NCBI GenBank assembly: GCA_023525975.1
Contig: CM042018.1
Coordinates: 75,523,001 to 75,587,000, forward strand
From: Smallanthus sonchifolius
Taxonomy: Eukaryota; Streptophyta; Magnoliopsida; Asterales; Asteraceae
DNA: 64,000 nt
Direction: 5' to 3'
Shown here: positions 1 through 10,679 of the stretch, piece after piece
How positions within the stretch are numbered: position 1 is the first letter of the stretch
How the letters are laid out: each line of letters starts with the position of its first letter
Translations under genes and position numbers: made by a program
Notes under the pieces: model-generated
Told to the model about the DNA's origin: nothing
Databases searched by the model: none
Seen by the model: only the letters and a program-made list of their open reading frames with translations

Positions 1-713
1 TAAACAGTTGGATGAAGGTGCTACCCAAGTCTCCAGTACAACCTGCTCAGAAAGAGAAATATGTGAATAAAGAGCAGTGTATAGGAAGGATCATAAGTTG
101 GTTCTATGATGGTGAATCAAAAATATTTGCAATCAAATGATCTGACGGTGTTCAATACTTAAAGCCAAGGATCAAATATTTCAACACCTTGCCGAGGTGT
201 GAAATAAAAGGTCTAGCTTCAAAGCCACTCATAAATAGATTGAAGAATGGTTTGGCTGATGTGATAGCAAACCTGATAAAGAAAGAAGGAAGTTCGGGTA
301 AGTATGAACGACTGAAAGCACAGAAGGGAAAAAGAGTGAAGAACACAGATCCTAAGACTGGGAAAGTAACCTGGAGATACAAGTATAGACCAGTGAGTGC
401 TATTCACAAGATACCATTAAAGAAGATTCCTCAAGACTAAATTGGGAATATGAAATGGTGGTATGTTGATGTTAATACTGGTGAAGCAAGGGTTGAAGAT
501 AAAGATAATAAGGTCATTGTGTGTTTCTATGACGCAATGAATCTTATTAATTTTTCAAAGAAAGATCAGAGGACGCTGCGAAAGTATGAGATCATGTATA
601 CTGATGAATGGAGAGAACAAGGTCTACAGTATAAAAGAGTTTTGGAGATATGCAGAAGATATGGAGTGCATGCTGGCAGCAAACTACCGGACAACTGGAA
701 TAGTTCAAGATAA
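1..713 (+). pseudogene. ORF2 C-terminal domain, copy A (broken)
   Basis: This is the C-terminal part of the extra ORF found after pol, truncated by the window edge. It matches the last ~230 codons of ORF2 in element B (13044-13756). Recognisable pieces are the SWFYDGE and AIK segments, the PRCE..GLASKPLINR block, the basic KGKRVKN stretch, and the WWYVDVNTGEARVED block. Two in-frame stops break it. A TGA at 138-140 replaces a CGA still present in B, and a TAA at 438-440 lies where B reads Asp-Phe-Leu. The biochemical role of this domain is unknown to me. Confidence 0.85.
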
Positions 714-743
714 AGATTGAAGACAGAAGATCAAGCTATTGTC

Positions 744-752
744 AAGGGGGAG
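744..752 (+). other. Polypurine tract of copy A
   Basis: AAGGGGGAG followed by TC and then the LTR start TGTTAGGACA. The same arrangement occurs before the 3' LTRs at 13798 and 44117. It is expected to prime plus-strand DNA synthesis. Confidence 0.85.
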
Positions 753-867
753 TCTGTTAGGACATAGATTTGTAATGACAAAAGCTTGTAATAGTTAGAT
801 TTTATGTCTTTATGTTTTTGTTATGTAATTGTATAAAGTTGCTAAGTGTTTTTACAAGTGTGCCTAG

Positions 868-989
868 AGGCGAACTTGTTAAGTTCGCCTGGTCTATCAG
901 AGGCGAACTTAATAAGTTCGCTTAGTCTAACTGAGGCGAACTTGTTAAGTTCGCTTGGTCTGTTGGAGGCGAACTTAACAAGTTCGCTT
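868..989 (+). repeat. Four dyad-symmetric units in the U3 of the B-family LTR
   Basis: Four 23-bp units with arms GCGAACTT and AAGTTCGC around a 3-nt centre begin at 868, 901, 934 and 967. They are spaced 33 bp apart, about three helical turns. They lie just upstream of the TATA box, where a U3 enhancer would be. Palindromic LTR repeats are a known Sirevirus trait. Binding by a host factor or hairpin formation is inference. Confidence 0.9.
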
Positions 990-1005
990 ACAGCAGGTTA
1001 GTTTC

Positions 1006-1013
1006 TATATATA
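1006..1013 (+). promoter_or_regulatory. TATA box of the B-family LTR
   Basis: TATATATA lies 17 bp after the last dyad unit. The same position in the 3' LTR has TATATATAT at 14050-14058. Transcription would start about 30 bp downstream and run through R-U5 into gag. Confidence 0.75.
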
Positions 1014-1241
1014 TGTGTTTACAGAGTCATTAGACGATATAGAACAGAACAGAGAGAACTAGATTGGTCTGACTGAGTCTGTAACCATTGTGAATCTGAA
1101 TATATTTGAGAAGTTTATTTACGCGTGTTGTTTGAATTGTCGGTTAGTATACAAACGTTAACACGAAGGATTCCGCACTTCGTGTTATAGCAATGTCATA
1201 TCACGAGTTTGATCAGTAGTTGAGTTACCTGGACCTACAAG

Positions 1242-1253
1242 TGGTATCAGAGC
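1242..1253 (+). other. Primer binding site of element B
   Basis: TGGTATCAGAGC is complementary to the 3' end of plant initiator methionine tRNA, the usual primer of Ty1/copia elements. It sits two bases after the LTR end, which fixes 755-1239 as a functional 5' LTR position. Confidence 0.93.
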
Positions 1254-1568
1254 TTATGCTCGTGAATTAAGTACGATTCCCGGTGATTAGTGACGGTTTT
1301 TGTGTACAATTCGACAAGAAATTCAACATTTTTGAATTTTCTGCAACAATGGAGTTTTTCAAGTTCTTGAAGATCGTTTCTCTGCTGAATTCGTGTTTTT
1401 GGAATTGTTTTTGACGAAATTAGTCTGATAGACCTGTTCTATTTGATAAAATTCATATTCCTACGGTTCAATTTCCTTAAATTCCATCAATTCGCTGAGA
1501 AATCATGATTTTTGAAGTTTTCTGTTCGTGTTTGTGTGAAGATTCTTTTGAATCTGTTACAGCAGTTT

Positions 1569-1757
1569 AAGCGAACTTGCTGAGTTCCTATGCAGGCGAA
1601 CTTAGCAAGCGAACTTATTAAGTTCGCTTCTCACATTTTAAGCGAACTTAGCTGATAAGCGAACTTACCAGATTTCTTCCTTAAGCGAACTTGTCTTGTT
1701 CGCCTGATCTCAAGTTCGCTTAGTACTCACTAAAGCAAACTTATTAAGTTCGCTTGA
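1569..1757 (+). repeat. Dyad repeat cluster in the gag leader of B
   Basis: About ten full or half copies of the GCGAACTT / AAGTTCGC arms lie in the untranslated leader just before the gag start at 1811. Several are half units without a partner. A matching cluster is present in the gag leader of element E (21629-21800). The leader between the primer site and this cluster (1254-1568) shows nothing else I can name. Confidence 0.85.
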
Positions 1758-1810
1758 GGGTAAGGCTGCTCAATACTTGGAAAATTTTTCAGAAATTTTT
1801 TTTTAAAAAC

Positions 1811-4800
1811 ATGGCAAATATGCTTCAAGTCACAAACATGTTCAATTATGACAATGAGATTGGTACATCTCAAAAACCTCCAAAGTTGTTGAATCTAGCT
1901 GATTATTCAAATTGGAAAGATCGGTTCGACCAGTTCGTATCTTTTACCGATACTAGTTTGTGGATTCCGATTTTGGAAGGATATACGCATCCTACGTATT
2001 CATGGATGGGAAAGGATGATGTTCCGAAGCCAGTGTCAGCATTAACTACTGAAGAGAATATGTTATTTGATCGAGAAAAGAAAGCAATGGCTAGCATTTC
2101 TATGTCTCTTCCAAAAGAAATTTATCACAGTTTTAAACAGTTTAAGTCCTCTCAACAACTGTGGGAAGCTTTACAGAAAAGGTGTGAAGGGAGTTTGGAT
2201 GTGAAAAAGAGTAGAAAAGAATTACTAAAGAAGCAGTTCCTAGTCTTTAAACATTTTCAAAATGAATCTTTGGATGATCTTGCTACAAGATTCTATCATC
2301 TTCTTAGTGAACTGGCTAGTGCATCTGTAGTATTTGAGATTGAGGAAATCAATGATAAATTCTTGGAGGCTTTAGCATCAAAGTTTGATGTGTATACGGT
2401 TTTGATCAAAGAAAATGTTAAGTACAAAACCATGTCTCTTGAAGAAGTCCTAGGGAAGATTCAGTCACATGACATGAATATGAAAAAAAAGAGACTAATA
2501 TGGAGCATATCCAGGATCCCTCGATGTATTTTTCCAAATCTATTGGTAAATCTGGTACTGGAGTGGCATTCTTTTCTGGTGATGCTCAAGAGTCTTCAAA
2601 GGATCAGTGTTCTGGAGTTCCAATTTATTCTGGTCATACAAGCCATTCTGGATTTTCTGCTACTACTGCTTCAACATCATCTGGATCTCATGTGAATCAG
2701 AAAGTTGCTGATGATTATCTTGCTATGTTTTCTTCATTCATGGCATCATATGAAAATTTCATTGGGGGAAAAATACATGATCCTGAGGTAATAGAAGAAG
2801 ATTTCAGACAGATTGACCCTGTTGATCTGGAAGAAATGAATATCCAATGGAATATGGCCATGTTAATGCGACAAGCTAAAGATTTCTTGAAGAGAACTGG
2901 CAGAAAATATATTGGTTCAAATAGTCGATCGCGTATGGGTTTTGATAAGAGCAAAGTTAGGTGTTACAACTGCCAAGAATATGGTCACTTTGCTAAGGAG
3001 TGTGTAAAGCCAAAGGTAGAATTTGATTCTCAAAAGAAGCAATCTAACTTTCAGCATAATAGGAATCAGTCACATGGTTCATCTGGTAATCAAAGTCATG
3101 GTCCTTCTGGTAATATAAATCATGCATCTGCATCATCAGCTCTAGTTGCTCAAACCGATGAAAATTATGATTGGGGCATTCATCTGGAAGATTTGGTGGG
3201 TGCTGTGAGTCAGGCTTTTGTTGCAGAAATTCATTCAGAAAAACCAGAAGAGTCTACTGATGATGAAAGTTCTAGTGATGATTCATGTGATGGTGATAGT
3301 GTTCCAAGTGTTGATGATGAGGAAGAAAGAGAGAAAAGTATTGATTCTGATGCTGTGTCAGGGGTTGCTGAGGAAGAAATTGTTCTTACAGAAAATGCTT
3401 CAGTTGGTGATGAGTCAAAGAACATTCCAATTGCCAAAGTATTCATGGCAGACATGTCTGATCCGACTAAGGTAAAAGACTCTGTTTGTCATATATACTG
3501 TTCTAATTTATTTTTTGTTAAAGATAAATTGCAAAAAGTCATGGATGATAACACAAACTTGATTTGTGACATGAAATCAATGCATTCAGTTAATCAGAAA
3601 CTGAAAGATAATGATAAACTGTGCATTGATAGAATTGAGTCTTTGAAAAGAGACTTAAATTCTCTTGGGTTAAAATACAAAGAGCAGGGTTATCATCTAG
3701 ATATGGCTTATGCTGAAATCGAAAAACGAAATGAAGTTGTTGCCCAAAAGAACAAGGAGATTTCTCAAAAAGAATCTGAGGTGATAAAGTTACATAGAAA
3801 GCTAGAACAGTTTGAGAATTCATCTGTAGTTTTGGATTATTTCAATGCTAATGCTGATCCCACAAAAAGAGTTGCTGGTATTGGGTTTGTTCCTCAACCG
3901 TTCAATGCGAATTATGTGGTTGAGCCTGAAATCATTCATGAAGAGGAGATTGATCCCAAGACAGTATTAAAAGTGAATCTAGTGATGGGTGAAGACATGG
4001 TGTATGATTCTGATACAGAGGATGAAGTGTTTGATGATTCAAAGGTTGAAGGTATTCCGAGAGAAGTGAAAATTGAGGAACCAAAGGTTATGAAGAATGT
4101 TACTAGGGATAGGTGCATTTTGACTGAACCTGAAGAGGTGAAAGTGGTTCAAACTAAACTTTCTCCAATCTTACATTGAAGTGGGTTTGTGGTGGCCGGT
4201 TTTCAAAAAGTAAATTCTTCAAAGGTGCCAAAACAGACTTATGTTCCTAAGAAGCCGATAAATTGTTCAGGGCATTCCTCTAAAGCTTATTCTTCTGATG
4301 GTTCTTCAAATTCAAAGAAAACATCTTATTTCAGAAGTTATCAAGAAAGAAGAGTGTGCATTCATTGCAATGAGCCTGGTCATATTTTGATTAATTGTCC
4401 ATACAAGAACAAGGGTAAAATGAAGACTGTTCCTTCACAACCGAAAGTGGTGAAGATTCTGAAAAGAAAAGATGTGGGAAAATCGTCTTCTAGTTTGGAG
4501 AAAGATATGACTGGATGATCTTTTGTTAATTCCCCTGGAATTAAACAACAGAATACATTGCATGCTAAATCTTTTGTATGCAAAGAAAAACTTGAGATTC
4601 CAAAAGTTGGGATTTCAAAAGATACTTTTCAGGAGGTTAAATTGTCTAGACCTCAAAGAAGAAGAAGAAACAGAAAATTAAAGAAAATTTTGGAAACATC
4701 TGAATCTGACAATAATATATCAAAAAATGTTTTTCAAAATAATAAAAATGGTTCTTCTTTGAAAAGGTCTGATTGTCAAAATTCTGTTCCAAAAGTGAAT

Positions 4801-4893
4801 GATAAAATTGATTGTAAATTACAAGAAGTTGTTAATTTTGATCAATCCGGACGACTCAAGACCACGATGGCTTGGGTTCCACTTTCTAACTGA
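1811..4893 (+). pseudogene. gag: Gag polyprotein of element B (one frameshift, two internal stops)
   Basis: Gag forms the virus-like particle and packages the RNA. The start chosen is the ATG of MANMLQ, because this stretch aligns with the starts in E and D. The first ~230 residues are the copia Gag core (UBN2-like), with the YSNWKDRF and LWEALQKR blocks. A CX2CX4HX4C zinc knuckle lies at 2962-3003. Acidic and coiled segments follow, then a second knuckle at 4357-4398, a basic PQRRRRN stretch, and an end at Ser-Asn-stop. One base is missing near 2483-2492 in an A-run, judged against E (36015). In-frame TGA codons at 4177-4179 and 4516-4518 are further breaks. The final TGA at 4891-4893 is conserved in position in D and F and is the true gag end. 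Confidence 0.88.
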
Positions 4894-4908
4894 TTCTCGT
4901 TGTTTATG

Positions 4909-7900
4909 TAGGGACAAGCAAGGAGGACTATCAACAACACATGGTATGTGGATAGTGGTTGCTCTCGACATATGACAAGGAATGTGAAATTGCTTGAGGA
5001 TGTGATTAAAATTGATGGTGGTTATGTCGCTTTTGCGGGTAATAAAGGCGGGTACATAACAGGCCAGGGAACGTTAAAGAATGACAAAGTAAAATTTGAA
5101 AAGGTGAATTATGTTGAGCAGCTGGAACACAATCTTTTAAGCGTATCACAAGTCTGTGACAAAAAGTTTTCGTTCCATTTCAACGATCATGAATGTTATA
5201 TTCTGAAACCTGGTTTTGTGATTCCTTATGAATGGATTCTCATGAAGGCTCCAAGGAGAAATGACACGTATGTCCTTGACATGAGGGTCGCCACTACAAC
5301 GGATTCAATTCCAACATGTTTACTCTCCAAGGTGTCGGAATCTGATTCAATATTGTGGCACAGGAAGCTAGCTCACATAAACTACAGGAAGATGAACTAC
5401 ATTGTTAGGAATGATCTTGTGCTTGGTATTCCGAAAATGAAATTCTCAGTTCTTGATGATTGTATTCCGTGCAAGAAGGGAATGCAAAGAAAGAAATCTC
5501 TCAAATCGAAGTCGACGAATTCTATCGTAACTCCTTTGGAGTTGCTGCATATGGATTTGTTCGGTCCTATCAGTATTAGGAGCATTGGTGGGAAATCGTA
5601 CTGCTTGGTCGTAACTGATGATTACTCCAAATTTTCATGGGTTAAGTTTCTTTCCTCTAAAGCTGAAACCACTGAGTTGGTACAATACTTAATCCTGGGT
5701 TTGGAGAATTTATTCAATCTGAAAGTCAGAAGAATCAGGAGTGACAATGGCAGCGAATTTAAGAATAGCAAAATGGGATTATTCTGTTTACAAAAAGGAA
5801 TTCATCATGAATTCAGTGCGCCGTATGTTCCTCAACAAAACGGTGTCGCCGAACGAAAGAACAGGACGTTGGTCGAAACAGCTCGCACGATGCTTGCAGA
5901 TTCTAAGCTTCCAGTCACCTTTTGGGCTGAAGCTGTGAATACTGCGTGTCATGTTTTGAACAGGGTCTGGACCGTAAAGCTACATAACAAGACTTGCTAT
6001 GAATTGCTAAATAATCGAAAGCCGAATCTGGAATATTTACTACCTTTTGGTAATCCGTGTACCCTACTGAAGGTTCGAGATGTCCCAACAAAATTCAGCG
6101 CAAAGGCTATAGAAGGGATTTTTCTGGGGTATGTGGCTAATTCGACAACCAAGAGGGTTTATAACAAAGAGACACGCCAAGTTGAAGAATGGTTCCATAT
6201 TGAATGTTTAAATCGGTCTTTACCACAAATGGCGATTGGTCCGGATTGGGCATTTGATTATGAAAACTTATTCAAGTCTTTTCATTTACCGTCTGATATT
6301 TCTGATGAAGATGCTGCTGTTCTTTATGATTCTTGTCAAGCTGCACAGCACAATGGATTTCTACCAAATGCAGTTCCCAATTCATCGATTCCATCTTCTT
6401 CTGCTCCCGATCCTAATGTTGCTTCTTGTTCCGGTCCGCAAGATTCAGAGAGTGAGGAGGATAATGCTATTTTTCAAGATTCTTCTGCTGATCCGTTGTT
6501 GAGTGATGATCCATTACCTTCGACACAGGATCAGGGGGAGATTCCAACAAATTTAGACTCGGAAATTCTAATTCCTCAAAATTATTCTTATCAATCTGAC
6601 TCTACTCTAGTTGACGTGTTGCAGGTTCCTGAGGTTGCATCCATCAAGGAACACAAAGATCATCCAGTAACAAATATAATTGGAAATTTACAGGATGGAG
6701 TGAAAACCCGTTCTCTTGTTGGCAATACTTGTTTGTATACTTGCATTAAAGATTTTGGTGTTCTTGATGATTGCTCACATTCTTGCTTTATTTCGCAGGT
6801 TGAACCCAAGAATGTCGAGATGGCTTTAAATGACAATAACTGGATAGAAGCTATGCAGGAAGAACTTGCTCAATTTGACAAACTGAAGGTTTGGAATCTT
6901 GTTGATTTACCGAACGGTGCGTATCCGATAGGAACAAAATGGGTGTTTAAATGTAAAAAAGACGATCGAGGTGTCGTGGTACGCAATAAGGAAAGATTAG
7001 TTGTCCAGGGCTTCAATCAACAAGAGGGAATTGATTACACCGAAGTTTATGCGCCAGTTGCGCGGCTTGAAGCTATAAGGCTGTTTCTAGCTTTTGCTTC
7101 TTTCAAAGGTTTTAAGGTGTTTCAATTAGACGTCAAGAGTGCATTTTTATATGGAAAGGTCAAGGAGGAAGTCTATGTGTGTCAGCCGCCGGGGTTTGAA
7201 GATCCAATGACTCCAAATATGGTTTTCAAGCTTGATAAGGCACTCTATGGTCTTCATCAGGCTCCTCGTGCGTGGTATGAAACATTATCCACACATCTTT
7301 TGGCGAATGACTTTGTTCGTGGAAAGATAGAATCGACCTTATTCATAAAGAAATCAGGGGGAGATTACCTACTGGTACAGATTTATGTGGATGATATTAT
7401 TTTTGGCTCGACAATTGAAGGGTTATGCAAAGAATTTGAGGGCGTTATGAAGTCGAAATTTGAAATGTCTGCTATGGGATAGTTATCGTTTTTCTTAGGT
7501 TTACAAGTAAATCAAAAGGAAGATGGTTTCTTTATTCATCAGTCCAAGTATGTCAAAGATATCTTGAGCCGGTTCAAGATGGAGGACTGTACCCCATACG
7601 ATACTCCAATTCCGGTCAATCATAAGCTGCATTCTGACTCGGAAGGAAAAGATATGGATTGTCGACTTTACAGAGCTATGATTGGATCCCTCATGTACTT
7701 AACCGCTTCAAGGCCGGATATAATGTTCACCGTGTGTATCTGTTCCAAATTTCAGGCAAAGCCAAAAGAATCTCACTTAATTGCTGTGAAAAGAATCTTT
7801 CGGTATTTAAAAGGAAAACAACGTTTAGGGCTATGGTATCCTCATGGTTCTAACTTTGATTTCAATGCTTATACTGATTCTGATTTTGGTGGTTGTTGTC

Positions 7901-8328
7901 TGGACAGGAAATCTACAACAGGTGGTTGCTAGTTCTTAGGTAATCGACTTGTATCCTGGCAATGCAAAAAGCAAACCACAGTCTCGATTTCAACATGTGA
8001 AGCAGAATACATCGCTGCTGCAAGTTGCTGTTCACAGATCCTGTGGATACAACAACAATTGAGATATTACGGTTTGAATTTCACAGGAACCCCCATGTTT
8101 ATTGATAACAATGCTACTATGTCCATAACGAATAATCCTGTTAAACATAGTAAAACTAAGCACATCGAAATTCGATATCATTTTATACGTGATTGTGCAG
8201 AGAAAAGGTTGATTGAGCTGGTCAAAGTACACACTGAAGATAATTTTGCTGATTTGTTTACTAAGGCATTTGATCGTACCAGGTTTGAATTCCTAATTAA
8301 AATGATTGGTATGATCAATCCCGAATAA
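4909..8328 (+). pseudogene. pol: Pol polyprotein of element B (two nonsense codons)
   Basis: Pol carries the enzymes for cDNA synthesis and integration. No ATG precedes the protease, so the frame begins after the TAG at 4909-4911 and presumably needs recoding or splicing. Order: aspartic protease with WYVDSGC (catalytic Asp codon 4951), pre-integrase HH-CC region, integrase core (HMDLFGP, RSDNGSEF, GVAERKNRT), reverse transcriptase with YVDD at 7384-7395, then RNase H ending in MINPE-stop. The TAG at 7480-7482 replaces the Glu of MGELSFFLG. The TAG at 7930-7932 replaces a Gln before FLGNRLVSW. Without these two stops the frame is continuous, so the enzymes were intact quite recently. Confidence 0.92.
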
Positions 8329-9884
8329 AAGTTTTTCAAAATCAGAATTTCATGGAAAAATTTTTCTTTTAGCTTCTTTTATTGCTTTATTACATTTCTG
8401 CATTTACATTTTCAGTCAAAAAGTCTAAATTATAAAAAGTCAAAACAAATTGAAAAATATAAAATTTGACATCATTTGAGGGTAGAGAAGAAATGATAGT
8501 ACATCAGTGATTAGTTCATTTCACACGACCTTAGTAGACCTTGATATGAATGATTAAAATAAGTTGATCTGATCTATATTTCAAAGTCTGCATAAATAAG
8601 AAATGATAGTGTTGTGAATGCTCTATTTTTGATAATTTGTTTTAAAAATTTGTGTATAAAAGTTGAAACTTGAATTGTCAATAGGCTAAAAGCGTTTTGA
8701 AACTAATAGTAGTGTGAATATTAAATATAATATGATTACGTCTGTGATTTAAACCCATTTTATGCCTGGGTGTGTGTGTTAAAAGATCACTATCAGATAA
8801 AGAATATTAGCTTTTAATAAGGATTTTCCTATGAGATCAGTTTCGGGTTATGTCCTTAGCACTATTCATTCGATTTGCTTCAGTGCCCATGTCCCGAAAA
8901 GCATGCAATTTGAAGTATAATCAAGATATGTACTTGACAACATCTATCAAACATATACTAGCCCTTGGATCATATTGATATATCATTTTTACTGATTCCA
9001 TTGAATTCATAATCCAGATAACAGTTGGATCCACGTACCTGAATCTTATGATTCCACAAATATAAGCCAAAACATTGAATCATTCGATTCTGAATCTCAT
9101 TGATTCCTATACAATCCAATTTGGTTTCTGCTTTTCATGTGCTAAGTGATGTCTCCTCATTCTGAATATTCGGATAATCTTTAGTAAAATCTTATATATG
9201 TCTTGAAGATAGTACATTTATTTTCTATTTGGTATATATGTGGGGTACACGATGTTTATCATCTAAATGGTACTAAATCACATGAATTTGGAGAATAAAC
9301 GCTTATAGTTTCAAATAATATAATATTGACAATTTTAAGAATTCAGGCTTTATATTTCAAATTCGGTATAAATAAAAGAGAATTTTATAACCTGATCTTA
9401 TTTACTTTGAAATTTATCGCGTATCATTTAAAAAATTATTCAAATTGAATGAGTTTCAGAATGAAAAAGATGCAAAATGCACAAAATTGAGTTGAATGGT
9501 CTCTTACTATAGGTTACGCTTTGTTATTGATAATATGTGTGATGAATTAATTGAACACTGATATGATCTTCTTGCTCATGATGTTCAAACCAAAAATATG
9601 TGACTTCAGTTTATTCAGATAAAAATAAAAAATATGTTCTTCTGTTTGTATAGATAAAAACCAAAAATATGTGATTTCAGTTTGTACAAAGAAAAACCAA
9701 AAATATGTGTTTCTGTCTGTATAGATAAAACTCAAAAAAATTTTGATTTTGATTTTCCATGAAAATTCTAAACTTTTATTAAAATTGTTCGGGATTGGAT
9801 CAAATATGTGTTGCTGACGGAAGTTCAAGATTTGACAGGTTGAAGTTGGTAAAATTTGTGTTCAAGGCAAAAAGGTTGAAAAGT

Positions 9885-10125
9885 AATTAAGTTCGCCTGT
9901 ATACAGTGAAGCGAACTTAATAAGTTCGCTTAAATCAGTGAAGCGAACTTAATCTTCAGTCTAGGGTGAAGCGAACTTAAGTGTGAAGCGAACTTATCTT
10001 GTTCGCCAAAGGCTTGTTAAGCGAACTTAACAAGTTCACTTAATCAAGCGAACTTAAACTGAATATGGGTTGATTCAGGCGAACTTGTCTTACTCATCGT
10101 CTTCCTCCGACTTAAGCGAACTTAG
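9885..10125 (+). repeat. First dyad cluster upstream of ORF2 in element B
   Basis: About eight GCGAACTT arms, several paired with AAGTTCGC, lie inside the element far from either LTR. They resemble the U3 units. Unlike elements C and F, I see no clear TATA box just after this cluster. Confidence 0.82.
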
Positions 10126-10213
10126 CCAAAAAATCTCAAAACTTTGAATCTATGTTGTGAGTGTTATTTTCTGGTTGAATCTTGATCAAAATTGAATTGC
10201 GAATCTAACAAAG

Positions 10214-10679
10214 GTATTTACGTCGATTTTCATCCGGTCAATTGTGTGTATTTGGGGTTTTTAGTCTCGGTTTTTCGTTGACTGTTTCAAGGACAATTTT
10301 GACCTAATTTTTTATCGAAGTATAAAATTGATCATCATTTTTTGTTATAATGTGATATTCGATTGATTGTATATGATTATTTCACGATTTCTATTGATTT
10401 GCCGAAGTTTGGAAAATCTATGTTTGAATTTGAAACGTCTCAGGTTCAGGCGAACTTGTTCGAAGCGAACTTGTCAGGCGAACTTAATAAGTTCGCCTCA
10501 TGCACTACTAAGCGAATTTATTAAGTTCGCCTAGGGGTCAGAAGTGAAGGACTTGTGATTTTTTTTTAAAAAAATTTTTGTTTGAAATTTTTTTGTTTTG
10601 TTTGTGTGTATTATTAAATGTGTGTTTCATATATGTGTAAGTATACTAATGTTTGTTGTGTTGTCCGATATTTTCACAG
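10214..10679 (+). promoter_or_regulatory. Putative 5'-leader intron ending at the ORF2 start (B)
   Basis: The donor-like AAG|GTATTT is at 10213/10214. The branch-site-like TACTAAT is at 10644-10650. A pyrimidine-rich run then leads to CACAG, with AG at 10678-10679 directly against the ORF2 ATG at 10680. Element E keeps the same parts at 40678-41126, with AAG|GTAATC, TACTAAT and TTTACAG before its ATG. The second dyad cluster (10448-10532) lies inside the proposed intron. Splicing is inference from these motifs and their conservation. Confidence 0.55.
10448..10532 (+). repeat. Second dyad cluster upstream of ORF2 in element B
   Basis: Four copies of the GCGAACTT arm, two of them in full dyads with AAGTTCGC, lie 150-230 bp before the ORF2 start. 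The position mirrors the cluster before gag at 1569-1757. Confidence 0.82.

Larger units (their letters stand above)
1..754 (+). mobile_element. 3' end of upstream Sirevirus-like copy A (tandem partner of B)
   Basis: This stretch matches 13044-13797 of element B almost base for base. It holds the end of ORF2, a short spacer and the polypurine tract AAGGGGGAG at 744-752. It leads straight into the LTR at 755, which also serves as the 5' LTR of B. The window therefore starts inside an element whose 3' LTR is shared with the next copy. The rest of copy A lies upstream of the window. Confidence 0.9.
755..1239 (+). repeat. LTR shared by copy A (3') and element B (5')
   Basis: A 485-bp LTR that starts TGTTAGG and ends CCTACA. 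It is preceded by a polypurine tract and followed two bases later by a tRNA primer site, so it works as the 3' LTR of A and the 5' LTR of B. It matches the LTR at 13798-14284; by eye I count about three substitutions and two 1-bp indels. In order it holds four dyad units (868-989), a TATA box (1006-1013) and an A/T-rich R-U5 part. Confidence 0.93.
8329..10679 (+). other. Spacer between pol and ORF2 of element B
   Basis: A 2.35-kb A/T-rich stretch without a coding region. Its first ~1.3 kb resembles the same place in E, and a middle part (about 8740-9240) is nearly identical to element I (about 46480-46980). Recurrent short motifs include GAAATGATAGTACATC, GGGGTACACG and TTTATCGCGTATCAT, also seen in C, D and F. 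A three-fold imperfect repeat around CCAAAAATATGTG lies at 9590-9720. The last 0.8 kb holds two dyad clusters and a probable intron (10214-10679). Confidence 0.75.

Noticed and set aside
189..440. A separate small gene starting at 189
   Set aside because: It is an internal part of the ORF2 C-terminal domain, opened by the stop at 138-140. The same frame runs on in element B.
868..989. Regularly spaced palindromes resembling a CRISPR array
   Set aside because: The units are dyads of LTR type with spacers of about 10 bp, repeated in every LTR and leader, in plant retrotransposon context. There are no unique spacers of 25-40 bp and no cas genes.
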